Shown: positions 1 to 8,424 of the stretch, piece after piece
Numbering within the stretch: the stretch's first letter is position 1
Layout of the letters: every line of letters begins with the position of its first letter
From: Globisporangium splendens
Lineage: Eukaryota; Oomycota; Peronosporomycetes; Pythiales; Pythiaceae
Length of the DNA: 64,000 nucleotides
Direction: 5' to 3'
Assembly (NCBI GenBank): GCA_006386115.1
Contig: VFIW01000043.1
Location: 124,001-188,000, forward strand
Translations under genes and position numbers: made by a program
Notes under the pieces: model-generated
What the model saw: only the letters and a program-made list of their open reading frames with translations
What the model was told of the DNA's origin: nothing
Database searches by the model: none

Positions 1-3000
1 CGGATGGCCTCGGGCCGCGGCGCGTCCGCCACGCCGAACACGGCGCTCAGCTCGCCGTCCACACCCATGTAAATCGACGTCTTGCCGGCGCTCTGGAACG
101 TCAGCGTCGCCTGGAAGAGCACGATGCTGTCCATGCGCTGCATGTTGTTGTCCACCATCCACTCCTTGTTGCCGATGACCACGTCGTGTGACCCGACGGA
201 GCACGAGATGCCGCGGCCCGAGACGCCCGAGAAACTCGACGGCTGCTCCAACGTCTTCGAGATGATCTTGGCGTAGTCGATGATCGCCTTGCTAAGCGGA
301 TGCTCGCTGCCGAGCTCCGCGCAGCCAGCCATGACGATCAGCTGCTCGGCGCTCAGCTTCTTGCTCAGGATCACGACGTCCGTCACGACCGGTTCGCCCA
401 CAGTCAGCGTGCCCGTCTTGTCAAACAGGATCGTGTCGATGCTGTGCGCGGCTTCCAGTGGCTCGCCGCCCTTGATCAGTACGCCGTGCTCCGCGCCGAC
501 GCCCGTGCCGACCATGACCGCCGTCGGCGTTGCCAGTCCGAGCGCACACGGACACGCGACGACCAGAGTCGCGATGCCGAAGTTGAACGCAAACACGAAC
601 GAGCCGTCCGTGGACGGGATCCAGTCGCGCGGCACCACCTCCGAGACGCACAGAATGTACCACACCAGGAACGTCAGGGACGAGAGCACGAGCACGGCCG
701 GCACGAAGATCGACGCGATGTAGTCGGCGTACGCCTGGATTGGCGCCTTGGACGTTTGCGCGTCCTCGACGAGACGGATGATCTGGCTCAGCGCCGTGTC
801 ATTGCCCACGCCCGTGACCTTCATGTGGAAGAGCCCTTCGATGTTCACGGTCGCGCCCAGCACTTTGTCGCCCGGACCCTTCTTGATGGTCTTGGATTCG
901 CCCGTGAGCATAGCCTCATTCAAGCGGCCCTCACCGTACACGACGACGCCGTCCGCTGGCACGGAGCACCCGCGCACGACCTTGAGGATGTCGCCGCGCT
1001 GCACCATCTCGATCGGCACGGTCTTCTCGTCCAGCACTTTGCTGCCGTCCTTGCTCATCACCAGCAGCGTCGCGGACTTGACTTGCAGATCCATCAACTT
1101 GCTCAGCGCTTCGGACGTTTTTCCCTTAGCGATCGCTTCCAGGTACTTGCCCAGCAGCACGAACGCGATCAGCATGGACGCCGTCATGAACATGTCGGGG
1201 CTTGAGACGCTCGACTCGTTCAGGTACGCGCCTCGACAGAGACTGAAGAGACCGTAGAAGTACGACGCGTTCGAGCCCATGGACACGAGGAACGACATGC
1301 CGAGCATGCGGTTCTTCAGGCCCTTCCATGCGTCCAGGTGGAACCGACGCGCCGAGTAGAGTTGCACCGGAGTCGACAGCACCGCGCCGAGCAGCGCCAT
1401 CCACGTCACGCCGCGGAACACGGACGTCATGAGCAGATCGTCTATCGGCGGGATGTTGCCCAGTATCATCATGATGACTAGGATCGGGAACGTGAACGCG
1501 ACGGCGATGAGGAAGTCGTTGCGATACCGCATGACCTCCTTGGCGCGCTGGTCGCCGAGCGCCTTCTGCGCTTCTTGGCCCGACACGTACGTCGCGTCGT
1601 ACCCGATGCCTTCGACGGTCTCCACCAGCGTGCGGATGCCCACGGCATCCTTGTCGAAGCGCACGGTTGCCTTCTCCGTCGCAAAGCTCACGACGGCCGA
1701 TACGACGCCAGGCGTCTGCTTCAACGCGCCTTCGACAGAGTTCGAGCACGAGTTGCACGTCATGCCGCCGATCAGGAGCACGATCTCGCCAACGTCGCTC
1801 GAGTTCGCAGCATCGTTGATGGACACGACAACGTCGTCAGACTTTGCTGTAAGCATGCCGCTGCTGCTTAGTGTACTGACACTCTTTTCAGCAATTGGGT
1901 GGCCTTCGTGCACCACAGTGGCATCGAATTTTGCGCCAACGCTTCGCACGACGTCGACGAGATCCGCATCTTGCAGCGCACTCGATGAGTCCACTTGGAC
2001 CGTCGCACGCTTCGCTGGGAAATCGACAGTCGCCGAGATCACGCCGTCGGCGTCGCTGAGTGCCGTCTGGATCTTCCGTGCGCAGTTCTTCGCGCAACTC
2101 ATGCCCGTGACATCGAGCACCACTGTGTGCGGAGGGGAATACGCCGATTTGGTGTACACTGAGGCGTTGAACTTGGCGCCAGCGCTGCGCACGACCTGCA
2201 CGAGGTCGTCGTTCGTCAAGGAGCTTCCGGACGCGACCACGACGGTCGCGCGCTTAAGCGGGAAGTCGACAAGCGCGCTCTCGACGCCCGGCGTCTCAGC
2301 CAGCGCCGTTTGCACTTTACGCGCGCAGTTTTTCGCGCAGCTCATGCCATCGACCGTGAGGTGAACAGTACGCGGGCCAGGCGCGGGCGATGAAACTGAT
2401 GCGGAGAACTTGGCACCTGCAGATTGCACAATCGCGATCAGATCGGCGCCTTGCAGACGACTCCCAGGCTCCAGAAACACGGTCGCCAACTTGGACGTGA
2501 AGTCCACTTTCGCGCTTATCACGCCACTGGCATTGTTCAATGCCTCTTCCACCTTTCGCGCACAGTTGGCCGCGCAACTCATGCCGTTGATCGTCAAGTG
2601 CACGACACGCGAGGCGCCTTCGGTGAATGGCTGGTACACCGACGCATTGAACTTCTTCCCGGCGCCTTTCACGATCGCGATCAAGTCGTCTTCGTTCAGC
2701 GCGCTCTCGGGTTTCAGGATCACAGTCGCGCGCTTGTTGCTGAAGTCGACCGTGGCGTCGATCACGCCGTCGGCCTCATGCAGCGCATTCTGGATCTTGG
2801 TCGCGCAATTCTTGGCGCAACTCATGCCTTCGATGTTCAGCAGCACAGCGCCAGGAATAGAGTTCGTGCGTTCTCGTGTCTTGTTGTCTTTCGCGATCTC
2901 GGCGTCGAAACGAGGGTTCGCAGCGCGAATGTACTTGATCAGATCCACTTCCGTCGCAGTCGATCCTTTGCCCAGCGCCACTTCCGCGGTCTTGGACTTG

Positions 3001-3527
3001 GAGTCGACGTGGATGTGCAGCACACTCGGGATCTTCTCGAGCGCGCGAATCACCTGCGTGCCACAGTTCGTCATGCAGCGCATACCGTGGATGCGGAGAC
3101 GCACGATACGGTCGCGATGCTGCCACACTGGGTACGCCACGAGCCTGTCTGGCGTAACGCGGTGCACCACATCAGCGAGCTCGGCTTCAACAGCTTCCTC
3201 CACGCGGCTCGCCGTCTCGATGCGCAGGAGCTTCTCGTGGAGATCGAGTTGCACGCGGAGCACGCCGGAGGCCGCTTGGAGTCCGTCGACGATCAGCGTC
3301 GCGGTCGTAGCGTCATTCAAGCTTGGCACGATGAGAAACACGACGTTGTCGGCGTCCACCTTGCGCTGCGAGGACGTGAGCGACGGCACGTCCTCCGCCT
3401 CGGACACGCACACGCCGTCCTTGAAGGGAGAGTCCTTGGCGGCCAGCAGCGGCAGCAGCTCGTGCTCGTGCTGCGCGTCGGCGCTCGCCCCACTCTCCAG
3501 AGATCTCGCCGTAGTCTTCACGCCCAT
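1..3527 (-). CDS. Copper-transporting P1B-type ATPase, multi-HMA (C-terminus beyond window)
   Basis: ATP-driven Cu(+) exporter, probably in Golgi or plasma membrane. About 1,175 residues are visible in one exon, starting MGVKTTARS at 3527. An N-terminal HMA-like domain without cysteines is followed by five HMA domains with a CxxxC site (GMRCMTNC near residue 148; GMSCxxNC near 235, 315, 395, 475) and one classical GMTCNSC near 588. Then come the membrane segments, TGES near 875, the CPC transport motif (VVACPCALG) near 992, the DKTGT phosphorylation site near 1037 and SEHPLS near 1075. The hinge with GDGxND and the last helices lie outside the window. CPC plus HMA domains indicate copper rather than zinc; that is family knowledge. 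Six metal-type HMA domains resemble the animal ATP7 count, but the CxxxC spacing is unusual. Confidence 0.95.
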   Translation of the reverse strand, partial: MGVKTTARSLESGASADAQHEHELLPLLAAKDSPFKDGVCVSEAEDVPSLTSSQRKVDADNVVFLIVPSLNDATTATLIVDGLQAASGVLRVQLDLHEKLLRIETASRVEEAVEAELADVVHRVTPDRLVAYPVWQHRDRIVRLRIHGMRCMTNCGTQVIRALEKIPSVLHIHVDSKSKTAEVALGKGSTATEVDLIKYIRAANPRFDAEIAKDNKTRERTNSIPGAVLLNIEGMSCAKNCATKIQNALHEADGVIDATVDFSNKRATVILKPESALNEDDLIAIVKGAGKKFNASVYQPFTEGASRVVHLTINGMSCAANCARKVEEALNNASGVISAKVDFTSKLATVFLEPGSRLQGADLIAIVQSAGAKFSASVSSPAPGPRTVHLTVDGMSCAKNCARKVQTALAETPGVESALVDFPLKRATVVVASGSSLTNDDLVQVVRSAGAKFNASVYTKSAYSPPHTVVLDVTGMSCAKNCARKIQTALSDADGVISATVDFPAKRATVQVDSSSALQDADLVDVVRSVGAKFDATVVHEGHPIAEKSVSTLSSSGMLTAKSDDVVVSINDAANSSDVGEIVLLIGGMTCNSCSNSVEGALKQTPGVVSAVVSFATEKATVRFDKDAVGIRTLVETVEGIGYDATYVSGQEAQKALGDQRAKEVMRYRNDFLIAVAFTFPILVIMMILGNIPPIDDLLMTSVFRGVTWMALLGAVLSTPVQLYSARRFHLDAWKGLKNRMLGMSFLVSMGSNASYFYGLFSLCRGAYLNESSVSSPDMFMTASMLIAFVLLGKYLEAIAKGKTSEALSKLMDLQVKSATLLVMSKDGSKVLDEKTVPIEMVQRGDILKVVRGCSVPADGVVVYGEGRLNEAMLTGESKTIKKGPGDKVLGATVNIEGLFHMKVTGVGNDTALSQIIRLVEDAQTSKAPIQAYADYIASIFVPAVLVLSSLTFLVWYILCVSEVVPRDWIPSTDGSFVFAFNFGIATLVVACPCALGLATPTAVMVGTGVGAEHGVLIKGGEPLEAAHSIDTILFDKTGTLTVGEPVVTDVVILSKKLSAEQLIVMAGCAELGSEHPLSKAIIDYAKIISKTLEQPSSFSGVSGRGISCSVGSHDVVIGNKEWMVDNNMQRMDSIVLFQATLTFQSAGKTSIYMGVDGELSAVFGVADAPRPEAI

Positions 3528-3716
3528 GCTGCAAAATCCAAAATGTCGATGCAAAGAGGGAGGGCCTTCGAACACGGTTCCACCCAAAAGCCCACAGGAA
3601 AAGCCAACCAGAAACTGCCTTTTTGAAGAGAGAACGTTATAGTCCTAATTTAGTTCCATATTTGACCCAAAACAAGTATTTAAGTTTTTTTGGACGCGTA
3701 GCCACCCAATTCGAGC

Positions 3717-4087
3717 ATGGAAGGCTTAAGAGAGGTGCACAGTCACCTAAAATTAAAAGCACAAACAGCCGAAAATTACAACGAGCTGTGAGTGGGCGGA
3801 GGAATGGTGCCTTCCACCAATTGCGACGTGGATGTTGATAGTTCGCTTAAACCAGTAAATCACCACGATGGGCTCGACCCAGATTTTACTGATCTGATTT
3901 GTTCTTTGGGGGAAAGCAACAGCAGAAAAGCCCAGCATTCTTCCGACGACTGCAAGAAGAACGTGGTGGTAGCTGCTGTAGCACCTGGCACACGTTGAAC
4001 ACAAAGCTGAAACGAATGCGGACACACCAAACACATAACGCACTAGAGAGTGAAATTCTAGAAGGCTGGAATGAACGAGCTCGTTGA
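3717..4087 (+). CDS. Predicted small three-exon protein, unknown function
   Basis: I do not recognise this protein. The model joins 3717-3787, 3842-3955 or so, and an exon ending at the TGA at 4085-4087. Exon 1 (MEGLREVHSHLKLK...) ends at a GTGAGT donor; a 54-bp intron ends in TGATAG; exon 2 carries an acidic stretch (DPDFTDLICSLGES); a second intron of about 38-44 bp ends in CACAAAG, after which the frame reads LKRMRTHQTHNALESE to the stop. The frames agree across both joins and the sequence looks protein-like, with an N-terminal helix likely to coil. The product would be about 100 residues. It lies between the ATPase start (divergent) and the RbfA gene (same strand). The second donor is weak, so the model could be wrong or the locus a decayed gene. 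Confidence 0.4.
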
Positions 4088-4361
4088 AGGTTCTCTTTTT
4101 TTTCGTTCGAGGATACGTACTGTAGGCGCGGCTCCAAGTTTGTCCAGTCCAGCGTAAAGTCATGCTGAGTGGAAGGCAACGTACCTTCCTGTTGTGTAAC
4201 CACCCTAACAAATGATTGGGTTTCTGGGTGGCTTGATGATTACGATAACAATACACTGTGCTCGCGCGAAGTTAAGGGGTTGTTAAGTTCGTTGTCTATG
4301 TCGAACTTACTGCTTCAGTCCATTTTGATTGGTTTGGTTTCCCATTGCCATTTCCAACACG

Positions 4362-5827
4362 ATGTTGCACACCAGCGGACGAGTGCTGCGCCATGCGCTG
4401 CAACGCGCGCTCGCTGTCTCCACGCAGCGGCAGCAGCGAACGTTCCACGGGTCTGCGCGCGGTTTGGCGAGGAAGAGCCGACGAAGCGGCCCCAGCAGCA
4501 GCTCAACCGCGTCGGCCGCAAAGAAGACGCAAGCTGTCTTTGGGGAAGACGATGGCGACAATGACGACGAGGTGCAAGATCAGCAGGCTTCGGTATGTTG
4601 GTGTGTGGTATATGGTTACACTAAACTGCGATGTTAATGTTTTTATAGGTGGACCAAAAGGAACTCGAAGCGTGGTTCAACCAGATGCAGCAGGAGAGCA
4701 AGAAGGGCGGTCGGATTGTGGCTGAAGACGACCACATGGATCTGGAAGATGACGATGGTGATGATGACGACGATGACGTGGATGACAAAGAGACTGAGGA
4801 GTTCCTGAGCGAAGTGGACGACCTGTTCACGCTCGAGCCAGAAGAGTTTGAGCGACGAATGCAGACGTACGACAAGCGCCAGGCCAACAGCCCGCGTCGA
4901 ACGACCGCAGTCTTTGGAGAGGACACGGATGAAGATGTGGACGAAGGCGCCGCCGGACATTATGAGGATGATGGCGATGAGGATGAGCACGAAATCGATC
5001 GCGCGACGGAGCGCATTCCAAAGAAGAAGCTGCTTAAGGTGCTGGACGACTTCCAACCTTCAGGCGCGCGTGTCGGGAAGAACTCGGAATCCATGGCGCT
5101 TCCAAGTACGTCCAAAGTTTGCTCGCCTATCTCTTCCTCTTGACTGTGCTTCGTAAAACTAAACCCAATACTGATCTTGCCTTGAACTTTTGTGTATAGA
5201 AACGAAAAACTCGGCCCCACTGGAGAAGAAACCAAAGAAAGTCAACGTCGACCGCGTTTCCTACCGTCAGGAGCGCATCGAGCTCTCCGTGACTGACTTT
5301 GTGCAGAGTCTACTGCTCCAGGACTCGGACTCGAACGCGACCAATGTCGTCGCGAACATTGTCGAGGTGCTGTTGGACGACCATTTTCCTAGTCTTGACT
5401 ACCGATTTGCAAACTTTGTGCTTACGAGGTTCCTTTCTTTACGTCACTTTGTAGGCGAGTGTGGCGCCGGATCTTCGACGTGTGGTGCTTTTCTGGGAGC
5501 CGCAACGCTTGAACTCGGAAAACCAAACGATCTCGAAGCGTAAAGTCGCGGGCATCGAGAAGCGTCTGCAAAGCCAGGAGCGCTGGATCCGAATGCAAGT
5601 GACGCGTCACTTGAACCTAAAGGTATGTTGCTCTCTGTTTCTTTCAATGTGTCGCCAAGCACTCCGTGCCTAGAGGGTTTGCTCATCTTGTCATTGTTGT
5701 CTGCTTGTCTGCTTGTTCCCTATTCAAGTATTCGCCAAACGTACAATTCAAGCAACGAAAGAGCGCCAAGTCCGACGAGGCTCGCGCTGCGTTCGACAGA
5801 GAAATGGACTGGCTCAATCGATTTTGA
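4362..5827 (+). CDS. Mitochondrial ribosome-binding factor A (RbfA domain)
   Basis: Assembly factor for the small mitochondrial ribosomal subunit that binds the rRNA helix near the decoding site. Exons: 4362-4592, 4649-5105, 5200-about 5428, about 5460-5622, 5729-5827, about 392 residues. The start gives an arginine-rich, acid-poor presequence (MLHTSGRVLRHALQ) typical of mitochondrial import. A long acidic insert follows, containing two AVFGED repeats, which bacterial RbfA lacks. The RbfA core is in the last three exons: FVLT...VAPDLRRVVLFW, the RLQSQERWIRMQVTRHLNLK helix and the YSPNVQF strand. The third junction is unusual: agreement of frames needs an intron of only 31 or 37 bp (see findings). 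It ends convergently with the omega-amidase gene, 183 bp apart. Confidence 0.85.
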
Positions 5828-6010
5828 GCAGCTCCTTTGGCAGACTCCTGCGTGCCACAAAGAGCACGCAGCGCGATACGGACGATTGAAAACATAACGA
5901 TAGATAGCGTGTGTGTTCTGTACCAGAGCACCACCAAAAATGGAAAAGACAACAACAAACAAACTTTACGCAACACACTGGTTTGATTACTGTCTTTTGC
6001 TTGCACTCTT

Positions 6011-6958
6011 TTACTTTTGCACGAGTTCGTAGATGTCCGATCGGGTTTGCATCGTCGTTGGGATGTTGCGACGCATCTCCTCCACGTTCGCCAGGTCGAT
6101 CTCGGCGTACACGATGGCTTCATCGTGGCCACAAGTGGCGACCACTTCGCCCCATGGTGAGATCACCGACGAGTGGCCCCACGCCTGGTATCCGCCTTCA
6201 GGGCCACGCGCTGGCGACGCCGCAGCGACGTATAGTTGGTTGTCAACCGCACGTCCGCGCTGCAAGAGTTCCCAGTGCGCAGGTCCCGTGGTGAGGTTGA
6301 AGGCGCCTGGGAAGATCAGCACCTTGGCGCCTTGCTTCTTCATGAGCATCGAGAGCTCTGGGAAGCGGATGTCGTAGCAAATACCGACACCGATCTTGCA
6401 GTATGGCGTGTCGAAGACCGTGACCGAGTTGCCGGCCGAGAGCGTGTCCGACTCCTTGAACGTGATCTTGCCAGGCACGTCAATGTCGAACAAGTGCACC
6501 TTGCGGTGCTTGCCCAGGATCTCTCCCTCTGGCGAGAAGATCACGCTCGTGTTGTACACGCTGCCATTGTCCTTCTCTGGGATGGATCCGCCCACCAAGT
6601 AGATCTGGTGCTGCTTGGCCAATTGCGAGAGTGCAAACGTGGACGGGTGCTCCGACTCGCTGAGCAGCTCCTTCTTAGATGGGATCTCCTCGGCGTACCG
6701 CGGGAACGACGTGGTCGCGTACGGCGAGTTCCAGCACTCGGGCAGCGACACGACCTTGGCGCCGTTCTCGACAGCCTTGGTCACGGCAGCCGTGGCCGTT
6801 GCGATGTTCTTCTGCTTGTCGTCGCCTACGGCGATCTGGCAGAGCGCGATCTGGAACTTTGGCGCGGCGGCGGTGCTCATCGTGCGCTGGTGAGAGAGGA
6901 ATGCGTGGTGTGGGCGCAATGCGGGACGTCGGGCACTGGAGATAAGCCGCGCGAGCAT
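6011..6958 (-). CDS. NIT2: Omega-amidase / nitrilase family (NIT2-like)
   Basis: Carbon-nitrogen hydrolase that converts alpha-ketoglutaramate and alpha-ketosuccinamate to the keto acids plus ammonia. Single exon. The reading frame is open from 7021, but the second ATG at 6958 gives a good mitochondrial presequence (MLARLISSARRPALR), and a third at 6880 (MSTAAAPKF) would give the cytosolic form, so alternative starts may target two compartments. Counted from 7021 the catalytic triad is Glu95 (LPECWNS), Lys174 (HRKVHLFD) and Cys215 (GICYDIRFPEL), with the NIT2-like spacing. The C-terminal TRSDIYELVQK is also typical. It diverges from the small gene at 7436; a CCAAT box lies at 7090-7094. Confidence 0.93.
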   Translation of the reverse strand: MLARLISSARRPALRPHHAFLSHQRTMSTAAAPKFQIALCQIAVGDDKQKNIATATAAVTKAVENGAKVVSLPECWNSPYATTSFPRYAEEIPSKKELLSESEHPSTFALSQLAKQHQIYLVGGSIPEKDNGSVYNTSVIFSPEGEILGKHRKVHLFDIDVPGKITFKESDTLSAGNSVTVFDTPYCKIGVGICYDIRFPELSMLMKKQGAKVLIFPGAFNLTTGPAHWELLQRGRAVDNQLYVAAASPARGPEGGYQAWGHSSVISPWGEVVATCGHDEAIVYAEIDLANVEEMRRNIPTTMQTRSDIYELVQK

Positions 6959-7435
6959 TTCTCTCCTCCAGAGCTTGCTGCTCAGATCCGAGACGCCTGG
7001 AATATAAAACGACCAGCTCAAGAGGTGAAATGGGTGAGAAAACTCGGCAATTTCGACGAATCAGATAGCGACTTGACAAATGGTTATAGCCAATAGAAAG
7101 AGGAGTAAAGCGCAAAGTATCCTTTTTAGCCACTTGTCTTCAAGTTGAGGCTGCTTTTGATGAAGAGTGCGGCAAAGCCAAGAGAACTTTCACGGAACAT
7201 CCCTCGAATAACGTTTTCAACGTTAAATTTGGTCAATGGGTTAATAGTAGGGTGTGACACATCAAACTAGATGTGCATAGACATGACACGCTCATGCTTT
7301 TCCAGAATTCAATTTGTCCATTTGAAGGTGCGGACGAGAAGGTGCGCGTCTGCATGGAAGCTGCCGCCTTGTGCGCCTGCGAATGGCATCTGACGATGTG
7401 CGTATATGTAGTGTGCACAGATAACCGCTTCCACG
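6959..7435. promoter_or_regulatory. Divergent promoter region, NIT2-like / small membrane protein
   Basis: This 477-bp spacer separates two outward-facing genes. A CCAAT box (7090-7094) lies about 130 bp from the 6958 start. I see no gene, repeat or RNA in it. Confidence 0.4.
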
Positions 7436-7863
7436 ATGCTCCGACACGTCCGCCGATTCAGCTACGCGCCTCCAAAGGGAGCCGGCGGCAGCGATAACTC
7501 GTCCTTCTTCAGCTTGCTCGGCATCGCTGGTGTCGTCGGGTACGTTCATGGTTGACGCCCGTGGTATGCTAAGGTTTGCATTAGATCCCCATTGTAACAA
7601 TCGGTCTGTTGGCATGGTGTGGCGACTACAGTGGCGCTGCATACGTGTACTACGACCCAGATGTGCTGCCAGAGAGCGTAAAGCGCTTCTTGCCGATCCA
7701 GGAGCCAAAGGGCCATGGCATGAGTCTGGAAGAGTACGAACAGTGGCGAGCCCAGCAAGCGGGGTACCCAACGTCCCTGTCGTCGGACAAGAAGGAAACT
7801 GCTGCAGTCGTAGAAAGCAGCTCGAACGACAGTGAGGCCGCAGCCAAGAGCGAAGGTTCGTGA
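7436..7863 (+). CDS. Small single-pass membrane protein, probably mitochondrial
   Basis: Exons 7436-7539 and 7632-7863 give 111 residues. The first exon encodes a basic presequence (MLRHVRRFSYAPPK) and the start of a glycine-rich hydrophobic helix; joined through the GTACGT donor and the ACTACAG acceptor it reads LLGIAGVVGGAAYVYY, a plausible inner-membrane anchor. The rest is hydrophilic (DPDVLPESVKRFLPIQEP, then an acidic Ser/Glu tail). An alternative join (donor at 7535, acceptor at 7584) also keeps frame and gives a longer helix. I do not recognise the family. Mitochondrial location is inferred from the N-terminus only. Confidence 0.6.
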
Positions 7864-7935
7864 GCGGTTGCCACTTTGTGTAGCTTACCATTGGCATTGT
7901 TCTTGGCTCACGTAACACCTGTTTGTTTTTGCACC

Positions 7936-8264
7936 ATGACGCATTTTACAGAAGAGTTTTTGGGTCATCGCCGCCCGATCGCGACCGAATCGAGGGTTTC
8001 TTTGGAAAAGCTGCTGGTGGAGGCGCGTGAGAACGAAGCTGCGTACCTGGCAGAACTGAAGAAGACGCGAGCCCCGTTGACGGAAGAAGATCGATTGCTG
8101 GTACGATTGCATCCTGCCACGCTTCCTCCCTGCTTTATTCAACCCGTTGAATACGATGTGTGACCTCTATACGTTTGGATGATCTGTGCCTGCAGCTGAA
8201 AGCATTCAAGGACGAGAAGGCAAAATTGAAGAAACAAATCAAAGTGCTGGATGCCAAAAAGTAA
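7936..8264 (+). CDS. Small coiled-coil protein, unknown function
   Basis: Exons 7936-8100 and 8196-8264 encode 77 residues. The start MTHFTEEFLGHRR is followed by highly charged heptad-like helix (LEKLLVEARENEAAYLAEL) and a lysine-rich C-terminus (KAKLKKQIKVLDAKK). The intron has a GTACGA donor and CTGCAG acceptor and is phase 0. The ATG is only 72 bp after the stop of the preceding small gene on the same strand, so a shared transcript is possible but not shown. No family recognised. Confidence 0.6.
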
Positions 8265-8424
8265 TTTTGTCAGGTTGACGACGCCAGCGCACAACATGAT
8301 GAGTGTTTGGCCCAACGCCCATTAAACATTCCAAGCATCGCTACTGGCTCTGTTTATCTGTTGTTACGCTTGCGGATTATCAATCTTTTTTTCTAGCAAC
8401 GTGGGTAAAATGAGGAACACTAGC

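Noticed and set aside
300..1205. 301-codon plus-strand frame opposite the ATPase
   Set aside because: Antisense shadow of a GC3-rich gene; its His/Arg/Asp-rich translation has no domain and the minus strand has all P-type ATPase motifs.
2410..3642. 400-410-codon plus-strand frames over the HMA array
   Set aside because: Mirror of the repeated HMA coding sequence; the apparent repeats come from the 240-bp units.
3753..4256. 167-codon minus-strand frame
   Set aside because: Overlaps the proposed plus-strand small gene, starts from no clear promoter and the translation is not protein-like; kept only as a weak alternative.
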